From: Clostridiaceae bacterium
Lineage (GTDB): Bacteria > Bacillota > Clostridia > Lachnospirales > Lachnospiraceae
Direction: 5' to 3'
Assembly (NCBI GenBank): GCA_910574345.1
Contig: CAJSZV010000001.1
Coordinates: 291,127 to 355,126 of the forward strand
DNA: 64,000 bases
The position numbers and the translations under genes are program-made. Under the pieces are notes generated by a model. It did not search any database. It saw only the letters and a list, made by a program, of their open reading frames with translations, and was not told the origin of the DNA. Positions 26,446 to 34,648 of the stretch are shown here, piece after piece. Within the stretch, counting starts at the first letter, position 1. The number at the start of each line of letters is the position of its first letter.

Positions 26446-27492
26446 ATGACAGAACATCGGGTAAACTGGCTGGAACTGAGGAGCTTATGCCAGGAATTGA
26501 TGATGAAAGAAGGGATGAGGGAAGAAGATGCCCGGATCTGTGCCGACAATCTGGTGGATGCCGACCTGTGCGGGGTGGAATCCCACGGAGTCAGCCGGAT
26601 GACCAACTATATGAAGCGGCTTCGGACCGGCGTCGTAGCCAGCCGCGGATGCTGCACAGTAACGAAAGAACACGGAAGCAGTCTTCTGATCGACGGCGGC
26701 AATGCCATGGGCATGGTCGTGGGAAAATTCGCCATGGACCGCTGCATCGAAAAAGCCCGTGAAAACGGCTGCTGCTTTGCCGCGGTCAGTCACTCCAACC
26801 ATTTCGGAACAGCCGCCTGCTATGTCCGCATGGCCGCCGAGGCCGGGATGATCGGCATCGCCGGAACCAACGCGCCGCCTAATCTGGCTCCATGGGGAAG
26901 TTCCGAGAAGTATATGGGGACCAATCCCATTGCATTCGGGGCTCCCTCCTTCCATACCCCTGTTATTTTGGATATGGCCCCCAGCGTCGTGGCCATGGGA
27001 AAGATTATCCTGGCAGCCAGACTTGGAAAGTCGATTCCAGAAGGCTGGGTGGTGACGAAGGAAGGGAAGCCCACCACAGACCCTGTGGAAGGGCAGTATG
27101 GAACGCTGCTTCCCATCGGAGGCGCCAAAGGGTCCGGACTAGCCATCTTTATGGAGATCTTTTCCGGAATTCTGTCAGGAGCCGCCGTGGGCCCTCACAT
27201 CAACCATTTCTGGAACGACTTTGACCATCCTCAGAATGTGGGACATTTTTTCTGTGCCGTGGATGTCGATAAATTTATGGGCCTGGAGGCATTCAAAAAA
27301 TATCTGGAACAGATGATCGGGGAGATGAAAGCGCTGCCTAAGACTCCAGGTACAGAGGAGATCTTCATGCCCGGGGAGATCGAGAGCCGGAAACGGCAGA
27401 AGCGGCAGGCCGAGGGACTGGTCCTCCCGGACAGCGTATACGAGGAATTGAAAGCATTATCAGTGCAGTATCAGGTAGATTTTACCATTTAA
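26446..27492 (+). CDS. Malate/L-lactate/ureidoglycolate dehydrogenase-family oxidoreductase
   Basis: 348 residues of the Ldh_2 family (PF02615), which has a fold unlike Rossmann dehydrogenases. Landmarks are DLCGVESHGVSRM, GGNAMGMVVGKFAM, VSHSNHFGTAACYV with the catalytic histidine, GTNAPPNLAPWG, GTNPIAFGAP and GAKGSGLAIFMEI. Members reduce 2-keto acids or sugar acids with NAD(P)H, for example 2,3-diketogulonate reductase. GGGGAGAGAG precedes the ATG. It lies 58 bases after the binding-protein gene, so it is probably the first enzyme of the intracellular pathway. Confidence 0.88.
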   Translation: MTEHRVNWLELRSLCQELMMKEGMREEDARICADNLVDADLCGVESHGVSRMTNYMKRLRTGVVASRGCCTVTKEHGSSLLIDGGNAMGMVVGKFAMDRCIEKARENGCCFAAVSHSNHFGTAACYVRMAAEAGMIGIAGTNAPPNLAPWGSSEKYMGTNPIAFGAPSFHTPVILDMAPSVVAMGKIILAARLGKSIPEGWVVTKEGKPTTDPVEGQYGTLLPIGGAKGSGLAIFMEIFSGILSGAAVGPHINHFWNDFDHPQNVGHFFCAVDVDKFMGLEAFKKYLEQMIGEMKALPKTPGTEEIFMPGEIESRKRQKRQAEGLVLPDSVYEELKALSVQYQVDFTI

Positions 27493-27511
27493 CCGGGAAG
27501 GGAGAAGACAC

Positions 27512-28396
27512 ATGGGCAAAAAAATCGGTTTTATCGGCCTTGGCAATATGGGGCTTCCCATGGCATTAAATCTGTGCCGAAAAGGATTTGAAGTGGTCGT
27601 ATGCTCCAGTAAACGAGAGAGCCAGCAGAAGATCATAGAAGCCGGAGGCGGCTCTGCAGTCAGCCTCCAGGCTATGGCGGAAACCTGTGACGTCATCATC
27701 ACCATTGTTCCCGCGGATCAGGAGATCTTAAGCCTCTACGGACCCGATGGGATCCTTCTCAATGCAAGGCCCGGACTGACGTGCATCGACATGACCTCGG
27801 CAAAAGGCACCACGAAAATCTCCATCGCCCAGTATATCGAACAGACGGAGAAACATCTCCAGTTTATCGACGCACCGGTCAGCGGCGGAACTGCGGGAGC
27901 CAAAGCAGGGACTCTCACCATCATGGTAGGAGGAACCGAGGAACAGTATCGGGAAAATATGGACATTTTCCGGGCCATGGGGAAAACCATCCTTTATACC
28001 GGTCCTGTAGGGAGCGCCTCCAACATCAAGATGCTCAACCAGATGTTAAATGCAGCCAACACAGCCATTGCGGCAGAAGTACTGTGTATCTCCAAAAAGC
28101 TGGGAATCGACGACAGGGTGTTAAGCCAGGTGATCAGCCAGAGCAGCGGAAGCAGCTTTGTGTTCGAAAAAAACGTCCCCCGCTATATGATGACAGATGA
28201 CCATACTCCCGGCTTTCGGCTGAGACTTATGAAAAAAGACGTAGGTCTGTTTCTGGATACTTCCAAAGAGATCGGAGGCTTTACCCCTGTATCAGGGCTG
28301 GTCTATGAGCTGTACCAGGCCGTATCTAACCATGGGGGACAGGATAAAAACTATACATATATTTACCAGTGGTTAAAAGAAAACCAGAAAAACTGA
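27512..28396 (+). CDS. Beta-hydroxyacid dehydrogenase (3-hydroxyisobutyrate / tartronate-semialdehyde reductase type)
   Basis: 294 residues. Rossmann motif KKIGFIGLGNMGLPMA, substrate motif FIDAPVSGGTAGAKAGTLT and catalytic lysine motif GSASNIKMLNQMLN are all present. The family interconverts hydroxyacids and semialdehydes with NAD(P). In sugar-acid pathways the usual member is tartronate-semialdehyde reductase, making D-glycerate. It starts 19 bases after the previous stop, and its end overlaps the upstream leader of the aldolase gene. Confidence 0.9.
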   Translation: MGKKIGFIGLGNMGLPMALNLCRKGFEVVVCSSKRESQQKIIEAGGGSAVSLQAMAETCDVIITIVPADQEILSLYGPDGILLNARPGLTCIDMTSAKGTTKISIAQYIEQTEKHLQFIDAPVSGGTAGAKAGTLTIMVGGTEEQYRENMDIFRAMGKTILYTGPVGSASNIKMLNQMLNAANTAIAAEVLCISKKLGIDDRVLSQVISQSSGSSFVFEKNVPRYMMTDDHTPGFRLRLMKKDVGLFLDTSKEIGGFTPVSGLVYELYQAVSNHGGQDKNYTYIYQWLKENQKN

Positions 28397-28413
28397 CAGA
28401 AACGGAGATCAAT

Positions 28414-29409
28414 ATGAAATTACTGGACTGTACTCTGAGAGACGGCGCCAATGTAATCGGAAAAGGATTTGACGCCAAACTGACGATCATGATGATCGAG
28501 GGCCTGATCAGAAGCAATATCAAACTGATCGAGATGGGAAACTGTCTGGGGATCGGAGCCTATGAAGCCAACCATTCGGTCTCTCCCCTCACAGATAAGG
28601 AATACCTGGAACTGATCCAGCCCTATCTGTCTCAGGCAGATATCGGCATGTTCATGGGAGTAAAAAATGCAAATGAGAAACATATCGAGCTGGGAAAACG
28701 ATACCATCTTAATTTTCTCAGAATCGGCGCCAATGCGGGAGACGGCAAAGCAGCCTGTGAAGGGATACGGCTGGTTAAAGAATATGGGATGACCTGCCGA
28801 TATTCCATGATGAAGGGCTACATCCTGCCGCCCGAAGAGCTGGCCCGGGAAGCAGCCATGCTGGAGTCCTGCGGCCTGGATGAGATCACCATCATGGATT
28901 CTGCCGGAACCATGCTGCCGGATCAGGTGAAGGCCTATGTCTCTGCCATGGTAAAGAAGGTAAAGATCCCCGTAGGATTTCACGGGCACAATAATCTGGG
29001 CCTGTCCGTAGCCAACGCCCTGGCGGCAAAGGAGGCAGGCGCTGAAGTTCTGGACTGCGGACTTATGGGCATGGCCAGGAGCGCTGGAAACTGTGCCACG
29101 GAACTGGCTGTGGCCGCGCTGCAGCGGCAGGGAGAACTGAAGGATGCCGATCTCTACAGGCTTCTGGATTTCATTGACCAGGAACTGGCGCCGGCTATGT
29201 CAGAATACGGATACCGGGCACCGGTGATCCCCATTGACCTGATCTACGGTCTCTCCGGCTGTCACTCCAGCTTTGCCGGTCTGTTTGAGGAGACGGCCCG
29301 TGAGAAGCAGGTAGATCTGTATCAGCTGATCGTAAAGGTTTCCGCCATTGATCAGAAGGCACCCACCGCGGAGCTGATCCGGCGGATCGCAGATGAAATG
29401 AGAGAATAG
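28414..29409 (+). CDS. HMGL-like (DRE-TIM) aldolase, 4-hydroxy-2-oxovalerate aldolase-like
   Basis: 331 residues from the ATG that gives MKLLDCTLRDGANVIGKG; a GTG 45 bases earlier is in frame but overlaps the previous gene. CTLRDG is the metal-proximal motif of DRE-TIM metallolyases. GFHGHNNLGLSVANAL carries the two metal histidines, and ITIMDSAGTMLPDQV resembles the MhpE/DmpG aldolase branch. These enzymes cleave or form 4-hydroxy-2-keto acids, giving pyruvate and an aldehyde. No acylating aldehyde dehydrogenase partner is encoded nearby, so this is not the standard catechol meta-cleavage module. A retro-aldol step on a keto-deoxy sugar acid is a reasonable guess. Confidence 0.82.
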   Translation: MKLLDCTLRDGANVIGKGFDAKLTIMMIEGLIRSNIKLIEMGNCLGIGAYEANHSVSPLTDKEYLELIQPYLSQADIGMFMGVKNANEKHIELGKRYHLNFLRIGANAGDGKAACEGIRLVKEYGMTCRYSMMKGYILPPEELAREAAMLESCGLDEITIMDSAGTMLPDQVKAYVSAMVKKVKIPVGFHGHNNLGLSVANALAAKEAGAEVLDCGLMGMARSAGNCATELAVAALQRQGELKDADLYRLLDFIDQELAPAMSEYGYRAPVIPIDLIYGLSGCHSSFAGLFEETAREKQVDLYQLIVKVSAIDQKAPTAELIRRIADEMRE

Positions 29410-29422
29410 GAGAACAATGATC

Positions 29423-30388
29423 ATGAAAATCGTAGTGTTGGACGGCCACACAGAAAATCCCGGGGATCTGGACTGGAACGGTCTGGAGAGTCTTGGAGAG
29501 CTGACGGTGTATGACAGGATTCCCTGTGATGCTCAGTCGGTGATCCGTCACATTGACGGCGCAGAGGCGGTCTTTACCAATAAGACTCCCATAACAGGAG
29601 AAGTCATAGAGGCCTGTGATTCCTTAAAATTCATCGGAGTCCTGGCCACAGGCTACAATGTGGTGGACGTGGACAAAGCTAGGGAAAAGAAGATCCCTGT
29701 GTGCAACGTTCCCTCCTACGGCACGGAGGCTGTGGGGCAGTTTGCCATCGGTCTTCTTCTGGAAGTCTGCCATCATATCGGCCACCACAGCCAGGCAGTG
29801 AAGGAAGGGCGGTGGACGAAGAGTAAAGACTGGTGTTTCTGGGATTATCCCCTGATTGAGCTGTCGGGCAAGACCATGGGCATCATCGGCTTCGGAAGGA
29901 TCGGTCAGTGCACCGGCAGGATCGCCCAGGCTATGGGCATGAAGATTCTCGTATACGATTCCAGCAGGAATCCTCTGCTGGAGTCGGAAACCTGCAGATA
30001 TGCGGTGCTGGAGGAGGTTCTGGAACAGTCTGACGTGATCTGCCTCCACTGTCCGCTTACACCGGAGACAGAAGGGATCATCAACAGAAAAACCATAGAG
30101 AAGATGAAGACCGGAGTGATCCTCATCAATAACTCCAGAGGGCCTCTGATCGTGGAGGAGGATCTGGCGGAGGCCCTGAAGACAGGAAAGGTGGCGGCAG
30201 CGGCGGTAGACGTAGCATCCACAGAGCCGATCCGGGAGGACAATCCCCTCATGACTGCACCAAACTGCATCATCACCCCTCACATTTCCTGGGCCTCCAG
30301 GGAAAGCCGGAAGCGGCTCATGGATATTGCAGTGGAAAATCTGGCTAAATTTATGGCGGGAACCCCCGTCAATGTAGTAAACCCATGA
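29423..30388 (+). CDS. NAD-dependent D-2-hydroxyacid dehydrogenase (glycerate dehydrogenase-like)
   Basis: 321 residues from ATG 29423; another ATG at 29417 is only four bases from AGGAG, so the later start fits better. Two-domain formate/glycerate dehydrogenase fold: VPSYGTEAVGQFAIGLLLEV, the NAD motif GIIGFGRIGQ, the catalytic Arg in NNSRGPLI and the catalytic His in ITPHISWAS. It interconverts a 2-keto acid and D-2-hydroxy acid, such as hydroxypyruvate and D-glycerate. It is seven to thirteen bases after the aldolase gene, within the same operon. Confidence 0.9.
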   Translation: MKIVVLDGHTENPGDLDWNGLESLGELTVYDRIPCDAQSVIRHIDGAEAVFTNKTPITGEVIEACDSLKFIGVLATGYNVVDVDKAREKKIPVCNVPSYGTEAVGQFAIGLLLEVCHHIGHHSQAVKEGRWTKSKDWCFWDYPLIELSGKTMGIIGFGRIGQCTGRIAQAMGMKILVYDSSRNPLLESETCRYAVLEEVLEQSDVICLHCPLTPETEGIINRKTIEKMKTGVILINNSRGPLIVEEDLAEALKTGKVAAAAVDVASTEPIREDNPLMTAPNCIITPHISWASRESRKRLMDIAVENLAKFMAGTPVNVVNP

Positions 30389-30412
30389 CCGGAGAGGGGG
30401 AGAGGGGAGAAC

Positions 30413-31639
30413 ATGAAAGGAACGATCTATGAACTTCAGAGGAAGTCTGAGAAGGATCCGATGACCGGAGTAGAGGTCATCCGCCTCACAGACAACCGCG
30501 GAAATTATGACAGGCCCTACTTTACCACCCGCCAGTTTGACCGGGCAGGCAGATACACGTTGTTTGTCTCTGATTTTACCGGCACATCCAGGGCGAAGAA
30601 CCCGGATGCGCCGGCTGTGGGAAAGATCGGATTCGGAGAGCTGTTTCTTCTGGAGCTGGAAACCGGAAAAGCCCTTCAGGTGACGGAAGGAGAAGCCATC
30701 AAGATGGGCCACGGCGCCCATGCCATGATGGGGCCTGACGGGAAGAAGGCATATTATTACAGCAATGAGCAGCTGAAAGAGGTAGACCTGGAGACGCTGG
30801 AATCCAGAGAGCTGATGTGGATTCCGAACTCCTACAATTTCCACAGCCTCTCCATCACCGATGACGGCAGATACCTGGCCTTCTCCGTGGTGGAGGAGAT
30901 GGTTCTTCTCACCAGCCGGTTTGCGGACCCGCTGTCCGAGGCCGCTCCGGGGGCCAGGGAACGGTTTTTCAAGGAACCCGGCAGTCTGGTGATCCGGTAC
31001 GACACGGTGACCGGCACGGCGGAGGCGGTCTGCGGGGGCCATCACCGGATCACCCACGTAAGCCTTATGCCCTCTGACGGAGACCGGCTGCTGTTCTGCC
31101 ATGACGGCCCCTGGCATCTGACCCAGCGGATGTGGACCGCCCGGGCCAGCACCGACGAGGTGAAGCCTCTGGTATCCCAGCAGCATAATCTGGAGGGAAT
31201 CGTCCACGAGTTCTTTACTCCGGGCGGAAGGATCGGCGCCCAGTACTCCTACCGCTATAAGCCGGATATGGATTTCTTTCTGTTCGCGGATCTCTTCGTG
31301 GATTTCGACGGCGGGAATCAGGAACGGTATTACTATCCTTACCTTCGCCCTGGCCATGTGAGCGTAAACAGCCGGGAGACCCTGGCAGCAGGCGACCGGG
31401 CCATGATCCGGAAGGATATGAAGGACAGTGAGCGGTATCTGTCCCTGATCCGATATCACAGTCAGGATCATCGGGCCGAAGTATCCCTCCTTTGCGCTCA
31501 CGACACATCCGGGAAAAAATCGGCTCACGTCCACCCTGTGTTCACTCCCGACGACAGCCATATTGTCTACTCCTCGGATAAAGAGGGGAGGCTGAACATC
31601 TACATGGTGGAGGCGGATTGGGGGAGAGCCGTGAGATAA
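30413..31639 (+). CDS. Oligogalacturonate lyase-like seven-bladed propeller
   Basis: 408 residues. Repeating blade motifs (TDDGRYLAFSVV; FTPDDSHIVYSSDKEGRLNIY) and conserved histidines H215 (ITHVSL), H265 (GIVHEFF) and H372/H374 (AHVHPVF) fit family PL22, where histidines and a glutamine hold a Mn ion. Known members cleave unsaturated digalacturonate into 4-deoxy-keto-uronate inside the cell. No signal peptide is present. It closes the operon, 24 bases after the dehydrogenase. Similarity is by motif only, so a related lyase acting on another uronide is possible. Confidence 0.78.
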   Translation: MKGTIYELQRKSEKDPMTGVEVIRLTDNRGNYDRPYFTTRQFDRAGRYTLFVSDFTGTSRAKNPDAPAVGKIGFGELFLLELETGKALQVTEGEAIKMGHGAHAMMGPDGKKAYYYSNEQLKEVDLETLESRELMWIPNSYNFHSLSITDDGRYLAFSVVEEMVLLTSRFADPLSEAAPGARERFFKEPGSLVIRYDTVTGTAEAVCGGHHRITHVSLMPSDGDRLLFCHDGPWHLTQRMWTARASTDEVKPLVSQQHNLEGIVHEFFTPGGRIGAQYSYRYKPDMDFFLFADLFVDFDGGNQERYYYPYLRPGHVSVNSRETLAAGDRAMIRKDMKDSERYLSLIRYHSQDHRAEVSLLCAHDTSGKKSAHVHPVFTPDDSHIVYSSDKEGRLNIYMVEADWGRAVR

Positions 31640-31794
31640 TGCCTCCCCCGTCTTTATCGGAGCAATCCTTTCCGAGTGACGGCTTGGAATCGGATGCGTT
31701 TTTCGGCCTTGAAAGAGAAGGGGGTTGGATGGAAAGAGAAGCCGATGAGCTGAGATGAGCATAAAAAGGAGATTTAAAAGATTATGAAAATCAG

Positions 31795-31819
31795 AAAACG
31801 CGTCTCCGGCGCGTTTTTT
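31795..31819 (+). terminator. Terminator of the island catabolic operon
   Basis: AAAACGCG (31795-31802) pairs with CGCGTTTT (31810-31817), seven-base loop, ending in a T-run. It lies 155 bases after the lyase stop. A frame in the gap before it (to about 31760) has no ribosome site and no recognisable product. Confidence 0.85.
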
Positions 31820-31838
31820 GTATGTTTGGCAAAATCAA

Positions 31839-31873
31839 GGGCTTTTGGGGATTTCCTCAGGAGTCCTTGTTTC
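31839..31873 (+). terminator. Second copy of the rpmF-type terminator hairpin
   Basis: Twelve-position stem (31839-31850 with 31855-31866, including wobbles), ATTT loop, then TTGTTTC. Loop-flanking words TTTCCTCAGGAG and the preceding TTGGCAAAAT match the hairpin at 18098. Two terminators in series mark the right edge of the accessory region. The rest of the gap to 32032 holds AT-rich promoter-like sequence (TATGATATAAT near 31970-31980). Confidence 0.75.
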
Positions 31874-32032
31874 GTTCCGCCTGCTCTGGGAATTCGTCCT
31901 GTGGCTGCCAGTTAAAGTTGATCTGATCTCTGATATTCCATTTCAGTTTACTTGTTTAATTTTCCGTGGTATGATATAATGACTTCATTCATGGAAGATT
32001 TTACTAATAGGAGCTAGATGAGGGGGATATTC

Positions 32033-32950
32033 ATGGAAAAAGTATTAATTGTTGATGACAGCGTTACACAGTCTACCCAGTTGAAATCCATTTTGGAGAC
32101 TGATTATGATATTACAATTGCACAGACCGCAGAGGAAGGTCTTTCTTATGCCAGCGTGGGGGATTATTCACTGATCCTTCTGGATGTGGTGATGCCGGGG
32201 ATGGATGGGTTTACACTGTTAAAGAAATTGCAGGAAGAGATTATTACCCAGAGTGTTCCTGTGATTCTGATCACAAGCCTTTCCGACATCAAGCATGAGC
32301 AGCTGGGCCTTACTTTAGGCGCGGTTGACTACATATCAAAACCATTTCATCCGCTGATTGTAAAGGCCAGAGTCAACACCCATATCAAATTATACAGATA
32401 TCGGAAACAAGTGGAACATCAGTCCATGACGGACCAGCTGACCGGCATTGCCAACAGGCGGCAGCATGACTGCTACAGCGTGCTCAAGTGGAATGAGGCA
32501 ACCCGACTGCAGATTCCGTTTTCCATATGCATCTTTGATATTGACCATTTTAAAGTATATAATGACACCTTTGGGCATCCTGCAGGGGATAAGGTAATCG
32601 CAAGCGTGGCAAATGTTGCATCTTCCCATCTGCAGCGCAGCACGGATTTTGTGGCGCGCTATGGAGGAGAAGAATTTGTGGCCTTCTTTTTAGGCGACAA
32701 TGCAGAGAAATCTTTCAAATATGTAAAGAAAATCCGCCGGGCAGTGGAAGAACTGAAGATCCCCCATAACTCACCTGTTTCTGAGTGGGTGACTGTCAGC
32801 ATCGGAGGGATCACCGTGGTTCCCCAGAGGGAGAATTCTTATGAGGTATATCTGAAGATTGCGGATACCATGTTGTATGACGCCAAGAAATTTGGCCGGA
32901 ACCGGGTTGTATGGGCCAATGAAAAAATGGAACAGTGGTTTGAAGAGTAG
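32033..32950 (+). CDS. Response regulator with diguanylate cyclase output (PleD-like)
   Basis: 305 residues. A receiver domain (VLIVDDSVTQSTQL; phospho-Asp in LILLDVVMPGMDG; ITSL; lysine in YISKPF) joins a GGDEF domain with active-site motif RYGGEEF. An inhibitory site RSTD lies five residues before it, so product feedback by c-di-GMP is expected. It makes c-di-GMP when phosphorylated. No kinase gene adjoins, so its partner is encoded elsewhere. ATG 32033 has GAGGGGG upstream; the in-frame ATG at 32018 also has AGGAGC, so five extra residues are possible. Confidence 0.92.
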   Translation: MEKVLIVDDSVTQSTQLKSILETDYDITIAQTAEEGLSYASVGDYSLILLDVVMPGMDGFTLLKKLQEEIITQSVPVILITSLSDIKHEQLGLTLGAVDYISKPFHPLIVKARVNTHIKLYRYRKQVEHQSMTDQLTGIANRRQHDCYSVLKWNEATRLQIPFSICIFDIDHFKVYNDTFGHPAGDKVIASVANVASSHLQRSTDFVARYGGEEFVAFFLGDNAEKSFKYVKKIRRAVEELKIPHNSPVSEWVTVSIGGITVVPQRENSYEVYLKIADTMLYDAKKFGRNRVVWANEKMEQWFEE

Positions 32951-33064
32951 GAAAGAGAAAGATGGCTGCAGGGGTCGTCTTTTTCTTTTTGAACTATACC
33001 TGGACTTTTTCCGGGAAGTATTCTATAATAAACAGTACAACTAGAAGTCGAGGAGGTTTTTGAG

Positions 33065-33895
33065 ATGAGCGAGAATTGTACTCATGACTGCAGCAGCTGC
33101 GGGGAGAACTGCAGCAGCAGGACAGAGGAACAGACAAGCTTTCTGGAAGCACTGCATCCATTAAGCTCAGTGAAAAAGGTGATCGGTGTTGTCAGCGGAA
33201 AGGGCGGAGTGGGAAAGTCTCTGGTCACTTCCCTGATGGCAGTTAAGATGAATAGCAAGGGTTACCGTACAGCCATATTAGATGCAGACATTACAGGCCC
33301 GTCGATTCCCAAAGCATTTGGCATAAGCGGCGACATCGGTCTGACAGAGGAAAAGCTTATGGTTCCGGCTACCAGCAGCACGGGAATCCAGATCATGTCC
33401 GCCAATCTGCTTCTGGACAATGAAAGTGATCCGGTGATCTGGAGAGGGCCTGTGATTGCGGGAGCTGTGAAGCAGTTTTGGAATGAGACGCTGTGGAAAG
33501 ACATTGATTACATGTTTGTGGACATGCCTCCGGGAACGGGAGATGTGCCCCTGACAGTATTTCAGTCTCTCCCGGTGGACGGCATCATCATTGTAACCTC
33601 TCCCCAGGAACTGGTTTCCATGATTGTAGGAAAAGCGGTAAATATGGCGAAAAAGATGGATATTCCCATTCTCGGCGTGGTCGAGAACATGAGTTATCTG
33701 GAGTGCCCGGACTGCGGGAAGAAGATATCCGTATTCGGAGAAAGCCATATTGATGAAGTGGCTAATGAGTACGGTATTGATGTTCTGGCCAGGATTCCCA
33801 TTGAGCCTAAAACTGCCAGGATGGTAGATGAGGGAACCATCGAATATCTGGAAGAGACCTGGATGGACGAGGCAGTAGAAAAACTGACGCTGTAG
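33065..33895 (+). CDS. mrp: Mrp/NBP35-family iron-sulfur carrier ATPase
   Basis: 276 residues. The Cys-rich N terminus (CTHDCSSCGENCSS) resembles the NBP35-type cluster site. The deviant Walker A is VVSGKGGVGKSLVTSL near residues 40-55, DADITGPSIPK follows, then the family motif VDMPPGTGDVPLT and a CPDCGKK pair that binds a bridging 4Fe-4S cluster. It loads Fe-S clusters onto apoproteins. GGAGG lies before the ATG. The gene stands 114 bases after the cyclase gene and 39 before the alarmone synthetase. Confidence 0.93.
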   Translation: MSENCTHDCSSCGENCSSRTEEQTSFLEALHPLSSVKKVIGVVSGKGGVGKSLVTSLMAVKMNSKGYRTAILDADITGPSIPKAFGISGDIGLTEEKLMVPATSSTGIQIMSANLLLDNESDPVIWRGPVIAGAVKQFWNETLWKDIDYMFVDMPPGTGDVPLTVFQSLPVDGIIIVTSPQELVSMIVGKAVNMAKKMDIPILGVVENMSYLECPDCGKKISVFGESHIDEVANEYGIDVLARIPIEPKTARMVDEGTIEYLEETWMDEAVEKLTL

Positions 33896-33934
33896 ACATA
33901 AGATAAGCAACAAAAGCAAGACAGAGGTGTTGTC

Positions 33935-34648
33935 ATGAGGATTAATATGAACCCCAACAGTGATCTGGTACAGTCCATTGTCAGTGTACCCCGCATGGTT
34001 CAGGTGCCTGACAATCTTCTGGCTCAGGCCCACGAGTTCCAGGAAGCCATGATGATGTATACCTGTGCCATCAGAGAAGTAAAGACTAAGCTGGAAGTGC
34101 TCAATGACGAGCTTTCCGTGAGGAACCAGCGCAACCCCATTGAGATGATCAAGTCCAGGGTTAAGAAGCCCTTAAGTATAGTGGAGAAGCTGAAAAGAAG
34201 GAATCTTGAGATCTCAGTGGAATCTATGATGAATCATTTGGACGATATTGCAGGTGTCCGGGTGATCTGCTCCTTTGTGGATGACATCTATCAGGTGGCG
34301 GAGATGCTTGTCCGCCAGGATGATGTGAGAGTCATCGCTGTCAAGGATTACATCAAGGAGCCAAAAGAGAACGGATACCGCAGCTATCATATGATTGTGG
34401 AGATTCCCGTATTTTTCTCCAATGAGAAGCGTCTAATGCGGGTGGAGGTTCAGATTCGTACCATTGCCATGGATTTCTGGGCCAGCCTGGATCATCAGCT
34501 GAAGTATAAAAAGCAGATGCTCTCCGCCATTGAGATCGGTGATGAATTAAAAGAATGCGCTGATATCATTGCTCAGACGGATGAAAGGATGCTTTCCATC
34601 CGCAAGAGCATAGAGTCACAGGGGATTCAGATCAAGAGAGATTATTAA
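33935..34648 (+). CDS. Small alarmone synthetase (GTP pyrophosphokinase family)
   Basis: 237 residues, synthetase domain only. RelA/SpoT-type motifs are IVEKLKRRNL, LDDIAGVRVICSFVDDIYQVA with the catalytic Asp, DYIKEPKENGYRSYHMIVEIP and VEVQIRTIAMDFWASLDHQLKYK. There is no HD hydrolase and no regulatory TGS/ACT domain, so it belongs with the RelQ/RelP small synthetases that make (p)ppGpp from ATP and GDP/GTP. Its stop codon overlaps the convergent GNAT gene by four bases. Confidence 0.92.
   Translation: MRINMNPNSDLVQSIVSVPRMVQVPDNLLAQAHEFQEAMMMYTCAIREVKTKLEVLNDELSVRNQRNPIEMIKSRVKKPLSIVEKLKRRNLEISVESMMNHLDDIAGVRVICSFVDDIYQVAEMLVRQDDVRVIAVKDYIKEPKENGYRSYHMIVEIPVFFSNEKRLMRVEVQIRTIAMDFWASLDHQLKYKKQMLSAIEIGDELKECADIIAQTDERMLSIRKSIESQGIQIKRDY

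Noticed and set aside
29624-31762. A 712-codon open frame on the minus strand
   Set aside because: It lies opposite two genes whose plus-strand products have clear family motifs and good ribosome sites. Its own translation is low-complexity and has no recognisable domain. High GC at third positions explains the lack of stops.
18098-31873. Treating the two similar hairpins as phage or integron attachment sites
   Set aside because: Both fold as ordinary terminators and no integrase, tRNA target or phage gene lies between them. They are reported only as possible island edges.
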